A stretch of 64,000 nt of DNA from Salinicola halophilus (GTDB taxonomy: Bacteria > Pseudomonadota > Gammaproteobacteria > Pseudomonadales > Halomonadaceae): the NCBI RefSeq assembly GCF_003206155.1, contig NZ_PZJV01000001.1, positions 1,002,258 through 1,066,257 on the forward strand, read 5' to 3'. The notes beneath the pieces were generated by a model. It did not search any database and was not told where the DNA came from. It worked only from the letters and a program-made list of their open reading frames with translations. Both the position numbers and the translations under genes were made by a program. Positions 1-11,002 of the stretch are shown one piece after another. Position 1 is the first letter of the stretch. Every line of letters begins with the position of its first letter.

Positions 1-9
1 ATCAACAAG

Positions 10-32
10 GCTCAGCAGCGTCAGCGCTGAGC
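10..32. repeat. Small inverted repeat at left edge
   Basis: Seven-base arms GCTCAGC (10-16) and GCTGAGC (26-32) enclose a 9-base loop. It lies downstream of the sanA-like stop and has no clear T tract on either side, so it may be the remains of a terminator or chance. Nothing else is recognisable in bases 1-123. Confidence 0.3.
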
Positions 33-123
33 ACACTACCCCTCACCCTTATCACATAGAGACCAGCACTTCGGATCGGCTCTACCTATCGAGCAATCCG
101 TGCGCAGCCTCATACCCCCTGCG

Positions 124-780
124 TCAAGGGGCGAGACGGATGGGCTCATGCGGGCCGAGAAAATACGGTTCCCGTCCCCACAGGTAGAGATCGCCGAACG
201 TCGCTGCCCTCGCCAACCACTCCCGCGCCTTCAGGCGCCATTCACCGTCGACGCCATCGTCGGGTACCGCGCAGCCGGTCGCTTCGACCCCCAGGGAATC
301 TGCAATGAACAGGGCCCGCGGTAAATGCCACGCCTGCGAGATCAGCGCCAGTCGCCGGGCGCCGAAAACCTCGCGAGCACGCACGACGCTGTCGAAAGTG
401 CTGAAACCGGCATAGTCGAGCGTCATATGGGCATCGTCGACGTTGCGGTGGCGCAGCGAGCGCCACATGCTGATCGGCTCGTTGTAGTAGCGCGTTCGAT
501 TGTCACCCGAGAGCAGCAGGTGCTGGATCCGGTCGAGGCGAAGCAGCTCGGCAGCGGTTTCTATCCGGCCTCGGTAGTAGGGGTTCGACCCGCCCTGGCG
601 TAACCACTGCGCCGTGCCGAAGACCAGGCCGACCGGCTGCGCACGGCACAGCGGCACCTCGTACTCGATTCGGCTCTGCGTCTGCTGCAGGATCCACAGA
701 TTGATGCCGACGACCGCGAGAGCCGCGCTAGCGGTAATGCCCAAGCCGGCCACGGCAAGCCATGTCAGCAACCGGCGCAT
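124..780 (-). CDS. sanA: SanA/YdcF-like DUF218 inner-membrane protein
   Basis: 218 residues. One N-terminal membrane segment (about residues 5-31) precedes a DUF218 domain with the family landmarks GLVFGTAQWL (51-60), LLLSGDNR (88-95) and the late SQAWHLPRA motif. SanA of enterobacteria is a single-pass inner-membrane protein that affects envelope permeability and vancomycin exclusion; its biochemical activity is uncertain. The E. coli protein is of similar length. The gene lies downstream of sufT in the same orientation but is separated by about 250 bases containing a strong hairpin, so it is probably its own unit. Family assignment is good; the exact role is inferred. Confidence 0.8.
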   Translation of the reverse strand: MRRLLTWLAVAGLGITASAALAVVGINLWILQQTQSRIEYEVPLCRAQPVGLVFGTAQWLRQGGSNPYYRGRIETAAELLRLDRIQHLLLSGDNRTRYYNEPISMWRSLRHRNVDDAHMTLDYAGFSTFDSVVRAREVFGARRLALISQAWHLPRALFIADSLGVEATGCAVPDDGVDGEWRLKAREWLARAATFGDLYLWGREPYFLGPHEPIRLAP

Positions 781-802
781 GAAGCCATGGTCCTACGGAC
801 GA

Positions 803-832
803 CGCGAGGCGACCTCTTGGGGTCGCCTCGCG
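803..832 (-). terminator. Perfect 12-bp hairpin between sufT and sanA
   Basis: Arms 803-814 and 821-832 are perfectly complementary (core GCGAGGCGACC / GGTCGCCTCGC) with a TCTTGG loop. On the minus strand it follows the suf operon and ends 22 bases before the sanA ATG. No run of T follows the stem, so it is either a suf 3' end without a U tract or a stem in the sanA 5' leader. The rest of 781-1030 shows nothing else clear. Confidence 0.5.
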
Positions 833-1030
833 GGGGAAGAATCCGATGGGGTTCACTACTCAACATGTCGTGATCGCTGTCTCAATCCTTCAATGCCGGT
901 TCGACATCGACCGATCCGGACTGCTCGATGCCGCGACATCTCACCTTGCAGCTCGGTCCTGAACCGATCGGCGCCTGGCACGCGACGAAGCCGCCAACGA
1001 TCGCCTCGACCGGCCTTAGCCCGCCGTTTT

Positions 1031-1609
1031 TTAGAACATTCCGAGTTCCAGGCGCGCCTCTTCGGTCATCATCTCACGGCTCCAAGGCGGATCGAAAACG
1101 ATTTCCACGTGAACCTTGGCGAACTGCGGCGCACCGAGAATCTTGCGCCGGGCGTCTTCGGCGATGACGTCACCCATGCCGCAACCGGGGGCGGTCAGCG
1201 TCATGCGAATGACCACCATCCGCTCACCGGTGAGCAAGCGATCGATCCGACAGCCGTAGACGAGGCCGAGATCGACGATGTTCACCGGAATCTCCGGATC
1301 GAAACAGGTCTTGAGCTGCTCCCAGACGAACGCTTCCATCTCGGCTTCCGTCGCGTTCGGGTCGAGCGTCGGGCGCACGAGTGCCTCCAGCCCCAGCGCG
1401 TCGAAATCGTGACCCTCGATCAGGTAGAGTCGCCCTTCGTAGCCGACGCTGACCGAACTGCCTTTCGCCTGCATGATCGAAACGACGCTGTCCTCGTCGA
1501 GCGTGATCGTCTTGCCGAAGGGGATGGAAATGACGTCGACGTCGCGCTGCAGCGGCATCTCCTGACCCTTGTAGATCCCCTTTGCCGACAGATCCTGTGC
1601 GGAGTCCAT
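1031..1609 (-). CDS. sufT: Iron-sulfur cluster assembly protein SufT
   Basis: 192 residues. The C-terminal half is a DUF59/MIP18 domain containing the GCGMGD segment with the conserved cysteine, preceded by about 80 residues typical of the long SufT form. SufT proteins help mature Fe-S proteins, especially under high demand, and do not act as the scaffold. It is the last gene of the suf operon, 12 bases after the sufS stop, with GGGAGAG just upstream of its ATG. Identity follows from the domain and the position. Confidence 0.9.
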   Translation of the reverse strand: MDSAQDLSAKGIYKGQEMPLQRDVDVISIPFGKTITLDEDSVVSIMQAKGSSVSVGYEGRLYLIEGHDFDALGLEALVRPTLDPNATEAEMEAFVWEQLKTCFDPEIPVNIVDLGLVYGCRIDRLLTGERMVVIRMTLTAPGCGMGDVIAEDARRKILGAPQFAKVHVEIVFDPPWSREMMTEEARLELGMF

Positions 1610-1621
1610 GTCTCTCTCCCG

Positions 1622-2863
1622 TCAGCGCAGCATGCCGAGAACGCGCTCCAGCGCGTCGGCGAATGCATCGACCTCTTCCGGCGTGTTGTACACGGCAAAA
1701 GAAGCGCGGCATGTCGCATCCAATCCGAAATGACTCAGCACCGGCTGAGCGCAGTGGTGTCCCGTGCGAATCGCCACGCCGAGCTGATCGATGAGTAGCC
1801 CGATATCCTGAGCGTGCGCACCGTCGACGACGAACGAGATCACGCCCGCCTTCTCCGGTGCCGTACCGATGATACGCAGCCCATCGATGCGCTCGAGCCG
1901 CTCGGTCGCATGGCCCAGCAGCCATTGCTCCCAGGCAGCGAGACGCTCGATTCCCAGCGCGTTGACCCAGTCGAGCGCCGCACCGAGGCCGATCGCTTCG
2001 GCAACGGGCGGCGTGCCGGCCTCGAACCGGTGCGGGATACCCGCAAACTCGGTGCCCCGATCGAAGGAGACGCGCGAAATCATCTCACCGCCCCCCTGCC
2101 ACGGCGGCATGGACTCAAGTATCGCCGCCTTGGCGTAGAGCGCACCGATACCCAGCGGACCGTAGACCTTGTGCCCGGAGAAGACGTAGAAGTCGGCGTC
2201 CAGCGCCTGCACGTCGACCGCCTGATGCGGTACCGCCTGAGCGCCATCGATCAGCACCTTCGCATCAGCGGCATGGGCCTCACGAATGATCTCGGCAACG
2301 GGATTGACCGTGCCCAGCGCGTTGGAGACGTGATTGACGCAGACCAGCCGCGTGCGCTCGTTGAGCATCCCACGATAGGTCTCGAAATCGAGTACGCCAC
2401 GCTCGTCCACCGGAATCACGCGAACCACGATGCCCAGTGCGCTCTCGAGGAGCTGCCAGGGCACGATGTTCGAGTGATGCTCCATCAGCGACACGATCAC
2501 TTCGTCGCCAGCGCGAAGGTTCGCTCGCCCCCAGCTGTTGGCCACCAGATTGATCGCCTCGGTGGTCCCCCGGGTCAGCACGATTTCGCGTGACGATGCT
2601 GCATTGAGATGGGCCTGAATCTTCGCTCTGGCGCCCTCGTAGGCCGCCGTCGCCTCGTCGGCGAGCGTGTGCAAACCGCGATGGATGTTGGCGTTGTAGC
2701 GCCGATAGTAGTCACCGAGACTCTCGATGACCGCTGTCGGCGTCTGGCTCGTCGCCGCGTTGTCCAGATAGATCAGCGGTTTGCCATGAACTTCCCGATC
2801 CAGAATCGGGAAATCCGCGCGAACGGCCGCGACATCGAGCGTGAGATCGGTCAGCGCCGTCAT
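1622..2863 (-). CDS. sufS: Cysteine desulfurase SufS
   Basis: 413 residues, class V PLP aminotransferase fold, group II desulfurase. PLP lysine is K232 in SGHKVYGPLG; the catalytic persulfide cysteine is C371 in RTGHHCAQPVL. It takes sulfur from cysteine for the SufBCD scaffold. The ATG at 2863 was chosen over an upstream in-frame start because AGGAGG lies 6 bases before it and homology begins there; it starts 1 base after the sufD stop. No sufE or sufU partner is seen in the window. Confidence 0.97.
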   Translation of the reverse strand: MTALTDLTLDVAAVRADFPILDREVHGKPLIYLDNAATSQTPTAVIESLGDYYRRYNANIHRGLHTLADEATAAYEGARAKIQAHLNAASSREIVLTRGTTEAINLVANSWGRANLRAGDEVIVSLMEHHSNIVPWQLLESALGIVVRVIPVDERGVLDFETYRGMLNERTRLVCVNHVSNALGTVNPVAEIIREAHAADAKVLIDGAQAVPHQAVDVQALDADFYVFSGHKVYGPLGIGALYAKAAILESMPPWQGGGEMISRVSFDRGTEFAGIPHRFEAGTPPVAEAIGLGAALDWVNALGIERLAAWEQWLLGHATERLERIDGLRIIGTAPEKAGVISFVVDGAHAQDIGLLIDQLGVAIRTGHHCAQPVLSHFGLDATCRASFAVYNTPEEVDAFADALERVLGMLR

Positions 2864-2864
2864 T

Positions 2865-4205
2865 TCAGACCTCCTGAACCGCCTCGGCGGTCTCCACCAG
2901 ATCGGCCAGGTTGAAGCGCTCCGGTAGACGACCGGCAACCGCCCGCTCGACCCGTTCGGCGATGACGTGCAGCTTGACCTGCTCCATGACCTCGCCGGCA
3001 AATGCGAGCGTCAGCAGCGCGCGGGCCATGGCTTCGTCGATGCCGCGAGTACGCAGGCCGTAGACCGCTTCCTCGTCGAGCTGCCCCGTGGTCGCGCCGT
3101 GAGAGCACTTGACGTCGTCGGCGTAGATGACGAGTTCCGGCTTGGTGTCGATCTCGGCACGATCCGACAGCAGCAGGTTGGCGTTGTTCTGGTACGCCTC
3201 GATCTGCTGGGCGTCGCGCTTGACGTAGACCTTCCCGTTGAACACGCCGTGAGCGCGATCGTCGAGAATCCCTTTGTAGTTCTCGTTGGAGAAGGTACGC
3301 GGTGCGTTGTGGTTGACCAGCGTGTGGTTGTCCACGTGCTGGCGTCCCTGGACGAAGAACAAGCCGTTGTAGGTCGTCTCGGCGCCCTCGGCGTTCAGGT
3401 CCGCGACCAGGTCGTTGCGCACCAGCGCGCCGCCCAAGTTCAGGTTGAACGAATTGAAGCGGCTGTCCCGCGTCTGATCGACGTGAATGCTGGCGACGTG
3501 CAGGTCGTTCAGCGAGGCTTCCTGCAGCTTGTAGTGATCGATGATCGCGCCGCGATCGAGCAAGACCTCAGTCACCACATTGGTGAAGTTGGCGGCTTCC
3601 GCCTCACCGTAATAGTGTTCGATGACCGTCGCTTCGCTGTTGGCGCCGGCCATGATCAGCATCCGCGGGTGACTCATCACCGGCACGTCGTTGGCACGCG
3701 AAAGCATGACCACGTAGATCGGTTTCTCCACCGCGGTGCCGGGTGCCAGCCGAATGACCGCGCCCTCGTCGGCGAAAGCGGTGCTCAGCGCCGTGAACGG
3801 GGAGAAGTCGACACCGGCCAGGCGACCGAGCGCGCCACCGATCGCCTCGGCATCCTGGTCGATCGCCCGTGAGAGCGGCTCGACGCTCGCCCCGTTTGGC
3901 AGGGAATCGAGCTCGGAGAGTTCGGCGCTGAAGCGGCCATCGACGAACACCAGACGATGGGCATCGTCGAGCGCCAGACGCTGCTCGTCGAATCGTGCGC
4001 GATCGTAGTCGGCGTGGATGGCGAGACCGAAGTCGCCCTCGGCAATTCGCCGCACGTCGGTGTATTTCCACTCCTCGTCGCGGCGCGTGGGAAACCCGAC
4101 CGCTTCGAAGCGTGCCGCGCCCGCCTGACGCCGCGCCGCGATCCAGCTCGGCTCGTCGCTGCTACGCGCGGGAAGACGCTCGAGAAAGCGTTGCGGTGCA
4201 CTCAT
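2865..4205 (-). CDS. sufD: Fe-S scaffold subunit SufD
   Basis: 446 residues with the SufBD beta-helix fold; the C-terminal half carries the characteristic stretches VDNHTLVNHNAPRTFSNE and KCSHGATTGQLDEEAVYGL. SufD pairs with SufB in the SufB1C2D1 scaffold and supports iron entry. Its ATG overlaps the end of sufC by four bases, so the two are translationally coupled, and sufS follows after one base. Confidence 0.96.
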   Translation of the reverse strand: MSAPQRFLERLPARSSDEPSWIAARRQAGAARFEAVGFPTRRDEEWKYTDVRRIAEGDFGLAIHADYDRARFDEQRLALDDAHRLVFVDGRFSAELSELDSLPNGASVEPLSRAIDQDAEAIGGALGRLAGVDFSPFTALSTAFADEGAVIRLAPGTAVEKPIYVVMLSRANDVPVMSHPRMLIMAGANSEATVIEHYYGEAEAANFTNVVTEVLLDRGAIIDHYKLQEASLNDLHVASIHVDQTRDSRFNSFNLNLGGALVRNDLVADLNAEGAETTYNGLFFVQGRQHVDNHTLVNHNAPRTFSNENYKGILDDRAHGVFNGKVYVKRDAQQIEAYQNNANLLLSDRAEIDTKPELVIYADDVKCSHGATTGQLDEEAVYGLRTRGIDEAMARALLTLAFAGEVMEQVKLHVIAERVERAVAGRLPERFNLADLVETAEAVQEV

Positions 4206-4954
4206 GCAGCGGACTCCTCCACGACCCAGTCGTAGCCGCGGGATTCGAGTTCCAGCGCCAGGCTCTTGTCGCCACTCTTGGCGATACGCCCATCGACCAG
4301 TACGTGAACGCGGTCCGGCTCGATGTGGTTGAGCAGGCGCTGGTAGTGCGTAACCAGCAGAATCGCACGGTCGGCATTGCGCAGGGAGTTGACGCCCTGT
4401 GCCACGACCTTCATCGCATCGATGTCGAGCCCGGAGTCGATCTCGTCGAGCATCGCAAGCTTTGGCTGAAGCACCAGCATCTGCAGGATCTCGTTGCGCT
4501 TCTTCTCACCGCCCGAGAAACCTTCGTTGACGGCGCGCTGCAGAAAGCTCGGGTCCATCTTCATCTCGGCGCTCTTCTCGCGCACGAGCTTCATGAATTC
4601 CGGTGCCGGAATTTCACCCTCGCCACGGGCCGCACGCGCCGCGTTGAGAGCCGCCTTGAGCAGGTAGATGTTCTTGACGCCCGGAATTTCGATCGGGTAC
4701 TGAAAGCCGAGCAGAAGACCGGCGCGGGCGCGCTCCTCGATCTCCATCTCGAGCACGTCCTGCCCTTCGAACAGGATCGAGCCTTCGGTGACTTCGTAAC
4801 CGTCCTTGCCGGCGATGACCGCAGACAGCGTCGACTTGCCGGCACCGTTGGGCCCCATGATGGCGTGCACTTCGCCGGCGTTGACGGTCAGATCGAGGCC
4901 CTTGAGGATCGGCTTGCCCTCGACCGTGACGTGGAGATTCTTGACTTCGAGCAT
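4202..4954 (-). CDS. sufC: SufC ATPase of the Fe-S scaffold
   Basis: 250 residues, soluble ABC-type ATPase: Walker A GPNGAGKST (34-42), signature FSGGEKKRNE and Walker B LAMLDEIDSGLD, all in standard SufC form. It drives the conformational changes of SufBCD. It begins 84 bases after the sufB stop and overlaps sufD by four bases. The sufB-sufC gap holds a stem-loop. Confidence 0.97.
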   Translation of the reverse strand: MLEVKNLHVTVEGKPILKGLDLTVNAGEVHAIMGPNGAGKSTLSAVIAGKDGYEVTEGSILFEGQDVLEMEIEERARAGLLLGFQYPIEIPGVKNIYLLKAALNAARAARGEGEIPAPEFMKLVREKSAEMKMDPSFLQRAVNEGFSGGEKKRNEILQMLVLQPKLAMLDEIDSGLDIDAMKVVAQGVNSLRNADRAILLVTHYQRLLNHIEPDRVHVLVDGRIAKSGDKSLALELESRGYDWVVEESAA

Positions 4955-4985
4955 GTGAAACCCTTCAGACGAACTTGAAACCAGA

Positions 4986-5008
4986 GGGAGGCGCCTAGGG
5001 GCGCTCCC
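4986..5008 (-). other. Stem-loop in sufB-sufC spacer
   Basis: GGGAG plus CGCC (4986-4990, 4992-4995, one bulged G) pairs with GGCG plus CTCCC (5000-5008) around a TAGG loop. It lies between two genes of one operon and lacks a T tract, so it may be an RNA-processing or stability element instead of a terminator. Confidence 0.4.
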
Positions 5009-5038
5009 GACAGTGAGACTGAGACTTCGACGGCGGCG

Positions 5039-6481
<1,443 letters not shown>

Positions 6482-6603
6482 GGTCTCCTCTCCTCTCGTG
6501 TCGAGAGTCTTATCGTGGCGGCTCCTGCCTATCGCTCGCAGCGCACCGCCTTATGCCGATGGGTGGCGCCTCTCGTTCGAGGTCCCCAACCCTGTAGTTT
6601 GAC

Positions 6604-7071
6604 TCAGCCGTCTCGTACGTCGGACAGCGTCACGCTCTGAATGGGCAGATGCACCGGCAGCTTGATCGGCGAGGTCTGCGCCAGATGCGCAAGCGTCACC
6701 CCGTCGAGCAGTGTGCGAATCGCCATTGATACCCGCTGCCAGTTGTCGGCCACGCCACAGACATCCATCAAATCGCATTCGCCATCGGCATGACTGCATT
6801 CGGTCATGCCGATGGGCCCTTCGATCGCGACGATGATGTCACTGGCCGATATGTCCTCTGGCGTACGGGCGAGTGCATAGCCGCCATGAGAACCCCGGCG
6901 CGAGACGACCAACCCGGCTTTCGCCAGCATCTTCAACGTCTTGCCCACCGTGGGATAGGGCAGATTGGCGCGTTCCGAGAGTTCCGAGGCGGTGTGTGCC
7001 CGCCGAGGATCCCGGGCGATCTGCGCCATGATCACGGCCGCGTAGTCGGTCAGCTTCGACAGTTTCAACAT
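6604..7071 (-). CDS. Rrf2-family regulator of the SUF system (IscR-like)
   Basis: 155 residues. The N-terminal winged helix-turn-helix is of Rrf2 type (LSKLTDYAAVIMAQIAR, RRGSHGGYALAR). Three cysteines, C92, C99 and C105, are spaced 6 and 5 residues apart, close to the 5/5 spacing of the [2Fe-2S] ligands of E. coli IscR, so a cluster sensor is likely. It is the first gene of the suf operon and sits just behind an IscR-like palindrome, which suggests autoregulation and feedback by Fe-S status. Generic annotation would be SUF system Fe-S assembly regulator. Confidence 0.93.
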   Translation of the reverse strand: MLKLSKLTDYAAVIMAQIARDPRRAHTASELSERANLPYPTVGKTLKMLAKAGLVVSRRGSHGGYALARTPEDISASDIIVAIEGPIGMTECSHADGECDLMDVCGVADNWQRVSMAIRTLLDGVTLAHLAQTSPIKLPVHLPIQSVTLSDVRDG

Positions 7072-7106
7072 GCCTCGCTGCCTCGGTCGTTAAGTATCAT
7101 TGATAT

Positions 7107-7123
7107 AGGACTATTTTAGTCCT
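7107..7123. promoter_or_regulatory. IscR type-1-like operator upstream of the suf operon
   Basis: AGGACTATTTTAGTCCT is a perfect 7-3-7 palindrome; its core GACTATTTTAGTC (7109-7121) fits the GACTRWWWYAGTC core of the IscR type-1 site known from E. coli. It lies 36 bases before the regulator ATG. On the minus strand GATACT (7093-7098) downstream could serve as a -10. Binding by the adjacent Rrf2 protein is inferred. Confidence 0.7.
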
Positions 7124-7281
7124 GTTTGACGATACGTGTGAACCCTATTTGGGAAAGCAGGCCAATTGAGGTGAGGTATCTTTCGAGGCGAGCCCACCCC
7201 GCCCGTCATCGGCAGGGTAGGAACTCGTGCAGACCGGCGGCCGACGCGTGTCGCCGAGCCGCAAGCGAGGCTCAGCGGCGC

Positions 7282-8604
<1,323 letters not shown>

Positions 8605-8659
8605 TCATCCGATCGCGAACAGTACGCTCTCTCGACGTCGGCTCGTACCCGTCGTCGAC

Positions 8660-9841
8660 TCAGTTCAGCGGCTCGATTCGCCAGGCGCCATCCTTGAAGG
8701 CCAATTGGCGATCGCAACGGTGCGTTTCCGGGCCGGTCTGCTGGTCCGGAAGCGCTTGAATGACACGCTCTCCCTGAGCGCGCAGCGCGGCAATGACCTC
8801 ATCGAGCGCCGCGTGGGTCGACACCGGCGCCCAGACTCCCTCGATGCCGGGTTCGCGCGTTGCCAGGGTCGCGAGTGGCTTGAGGTCCATCGAGAACCCC
8901 GTCGCCGGGCGAGGACGCCCGAAATCTCGCCCGGTATCGTCGTATCGTCCGCCTTTCGCGAGCGCCTGGCCGTAACCCGGCACGTAGGCGGCGAAGACCA
9001 TGCCGGTGTGGTACTGATAGCCGCGAAGCTCTGCCAGATCGAAGTAGACCGACACGTCCGGATGGGCATCACTTACCGCCCGGTGCAGCCGCACGAGCTG
9101 ATCGAGCGACGCCTGAACCGCGTCGGGCGCCGCGGCCAACGACGTCTGCGCCTGATCCAGCACCTCGGCCCCGCCGTGCAGTCGCGGCAGTTCACAGAGC
9201 ATACGGGCGAGGTGACTATCGTCGACGTGCTCGGCGACGAGCTTGTCGATGGCGTTGAACGCCTTGCGCTCGATCGCTTCGAAAAGCGAACGCTCGGCAT
9301 CGGCCGGCCAGTTCGCGGCGCGAATCAGCTCGCGATAGATCGTGATGTGGCTTAGCGCCAGATGGATGTGAGTCGCGCCCGCCGCCTCGAGACTCGATAG
9401 CGCAAGCTTCAGCACTTCGATATCCGCCTCGAGACCGGCATGCCCGAAGAGTTCCACGCCCACCTGGGTCGGGCTACGTCCGCCCTGATGCTTGTCGGCC
9501 TGGGCACGCAGCACGGTCGTGCAGTAACACAGGCGCACCGGACCTTCGCGCTTGAGCGAGTGAGCGTCCATTCGCGCCACCTGCGGCGTGACATCGGCAC
9601 TCGCGCCCATCATCCGCCCTGTGAGCTGATCGGTCAGCTTGAAGGTCTGCAGGTCAAGATCGGTACCGGTACCGGTCAGCAGCGAGTCGAGAAATTCGAC
9701 GGCCGGCGGCATCACCAGGTCGTAGCCCCAGCGGTCGTAGAGATCGAGCAGCGTCCGGCGCAGCTCTTCCATGCGGGTCGCCTGGGGCGGCAGGACTTCA
9801 TCCATGCCGTCGGGGAGCAACCAGCGGTCAGCGATCGTCAT
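8660..9841 (-). CDS. hisZ: ATP phosphoribosyltransferase regulatory subunit HisZ
   Basis: 393 residues, a class II aminoacyl-tRNA synthetase-like fold related to HisRS (motif-2-like LCYCTTVLRAQADKHQGG, late ATGFSMDL). HisZ lacks synthetase function and is needed by the short form of HisG for the first step of histidine synthesis; a short hisG should therefore exist elsewhere in this genome. It lies between hflC and purA, behind two tandem hairpins. Confidence 0.95.
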   Translation of the reverse strand: MTIADRWLLPDGMDEVLPPQATRMEELRRTLLDLYDRWGYDLVMPPAVEFLDSLLTGTGTDLDLQTFKLTDQLTGRMMGASADVTPQVARMDAHSLKREGPVRLCYCTTVLRAQADKHQGGRSPTQVGVELFGHAGLEADIEVLKLALSSLEAAGATHIHLALSHITIYRELIRAANWPADAERSLFEAIERKAFNAIDKLVAEHVDDSHLARMLCELPRLHGGAEVLDQAQTSLAAAPDAVQASLDQLVRLHRAVSDAHPDVSVYFDLAELRGYQYHTGMVFAAYVPGYGQALAKGGRYDDTGRDFGRPRPATGFSMDLKPLATLATREPGIEGVWAPVSTHAALDEVIAALRAQGERVIQALPDQQTGPETHRCDRQLAFKDGAWRIEPLN

Positions 9842-9961
9842 GAGCCTGTCCTGCCAAGCGGTATTACTGTCGGGGTGAGGAAATCACAAGCGTTTCGGGT
9901 CGCCTCGGCACCCGGCGCTCCCCCCAGGGGGACACATCACACTTGCGTTTTGCACAAAAAA

Positions 9962-9978
9962 GCCGGGCTTCACCCGGC
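9962..9978 (-). terminator. Rho-independent terminator after hflC
   Basis: GCCGGG (9962-9967) and CCCGGC (9973-9978) around CTTCA; on the minus strand the stem is followed by six T (complement of the A run 9956-9961). It closes the hfq-hflXKC unit before hisZ. Confidence 0.8.
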
Positions 9979-9997
9979 GTCGAAAATGGTACCACGA

Positions 9998-10026
9998 AAT
10001 GCCCGCGGGAGAATCCCGCGGGCATT
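9998..10026 (-). terminator. Perfect 13-bp hairpin just after the hflC stop
   Basis: Arms 9998-10010 and 10014-10026 (AATGCCCGCGGGA / TCCCGCGGGCATT) enclose only GAA. It begins 10 bases after the hflC stop and precedes the classical terminator, forming a tandem pair. The following T run is weak (TTTC). Confidence 0.6.
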
Positions 10027-10036
10027 CGCTGTGCGA

Positions 10037-11002
10037 TCACTCAGCGGCCGTCGTTTCCGGCGTCGGCGTGTCGAGGTAGCGGAAGAAGTCGCTGTTTTCC
10101 GGACTCAACACCAGTAGATCCTGCCCCTCGCCGCTGAAGCTCTCGCGATAGGCGCGCATGGAGCGATAGAAGGCGAAGAAATCCGGATCCTGCTGATAGG
10201 CGCCAGCGTAGATCCGCGCGGCCTGGGCATCGCCCTCGCCTCGCGTGGTCTCCGCCTCCTGACGTCCGCTCGCGAGGACTTCCTGGCGCTGGCGGTCGGC
10301 ATCGGCACGGATCGCTTCGGCCTGCTGCGAGCCCTCGGCACGATAGGTGCGCGCTGCCTGCTCACGCTCGGAGTTCATGCGCTCGTAGACCGCCTGCGTG
10401 ACCTCGGTCGGCAGCTCGATGCGCTTCACCCGAATATCGAGAATGTGCACGCCAAGTTCGTCGCGCATGGCGGCGTCGAGCTGCTCGACCGGCTCGACCA
10501 TCAGCTCTTCGCGTGCGCCCTCGACGGTATCCGGCCCTTTGTCCTCGCCGACCAGCCCGGCACGATCACTTTCGGCCGCGATACGCTCTTGGATGATGTC
10601 GGACATCTGCGTCTGGCCGAACTTGTTACGCAGCGCTTCGTCGGTTCGTGGCGCGATCAGGTTTTCAGCCACCTGAATGTTGCCTCGAGTCGCCTCGTAG
10701 AACTGCTGCGGATTGGCGATCCGCCACTTGACGAAGGAGTCGACGATAACCGCCTTCGAGTCCGCCGTGATATAGCGAGTGGCGCTGGAATCGACGGTCT
10801 GCACCCGGGTATCGAAGATACGAACGGTGTTGAACACCGGCAGCTTGAAATGCAGCCCCGGGCCGATCTCGTTCTCGATCACTTCGCCAAAGCGCAGCTT
10901 GATGGCCCGCTGCGTCTCGTTGACGATATAGAAGCTGGCGCTGGCGAACCAAGCCAGCAGCGCCAGAATGATCACGCCGATCAGCGCACGATTGTTAAAC
11001 AT
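10037..11002 (-). CDS. hflC: FtsH protease modulator HflC
   Basis: 321 residues. N-terminal membrane anchor (about 6-26) then an SPFH/band-7 domain and a charged coiled-coil region. With HflK it forms the large periplasmic cage around FtsH. The start overlaps the hflK stop by one base (TAATG), indicating coupled translation. Confidence 0.96.
   Translation of the reverse strand: MFNNRALIGVIILALLAWFASASFYIVNETQRAIKLRFGEVIENEIGPGLHFKLPVFNTVRIFDTRVQTVDSSATRYITADSKAVIVDSFVKWRIANPQQFYEATRGNIQVAENLIAPRTDEALRNKFGQTQMSDIIQERIAAESDRAGLVGEDKGPDTVEGAREELMVEPVEQLDAAMRDELGVHILDIRVKRIELPTEVTQAVYERMNSEREQAARTYRAEGSQQAEAIRADADRQRQEVLASGRQEAETTRGEGDAQAARIYAGAYQQDPDFFAFYRSMRAYRESFSGEGQDLLVLSPENSDFFRYLDTPTPETTAAE

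Noticed and set aside
614-1798. 394-codon plus-strand frame over sanA/sufT
   Set aside because: Antisense to sufT, whose DUF59 motifs are clear; composition is that of a high-GC shadow frame.
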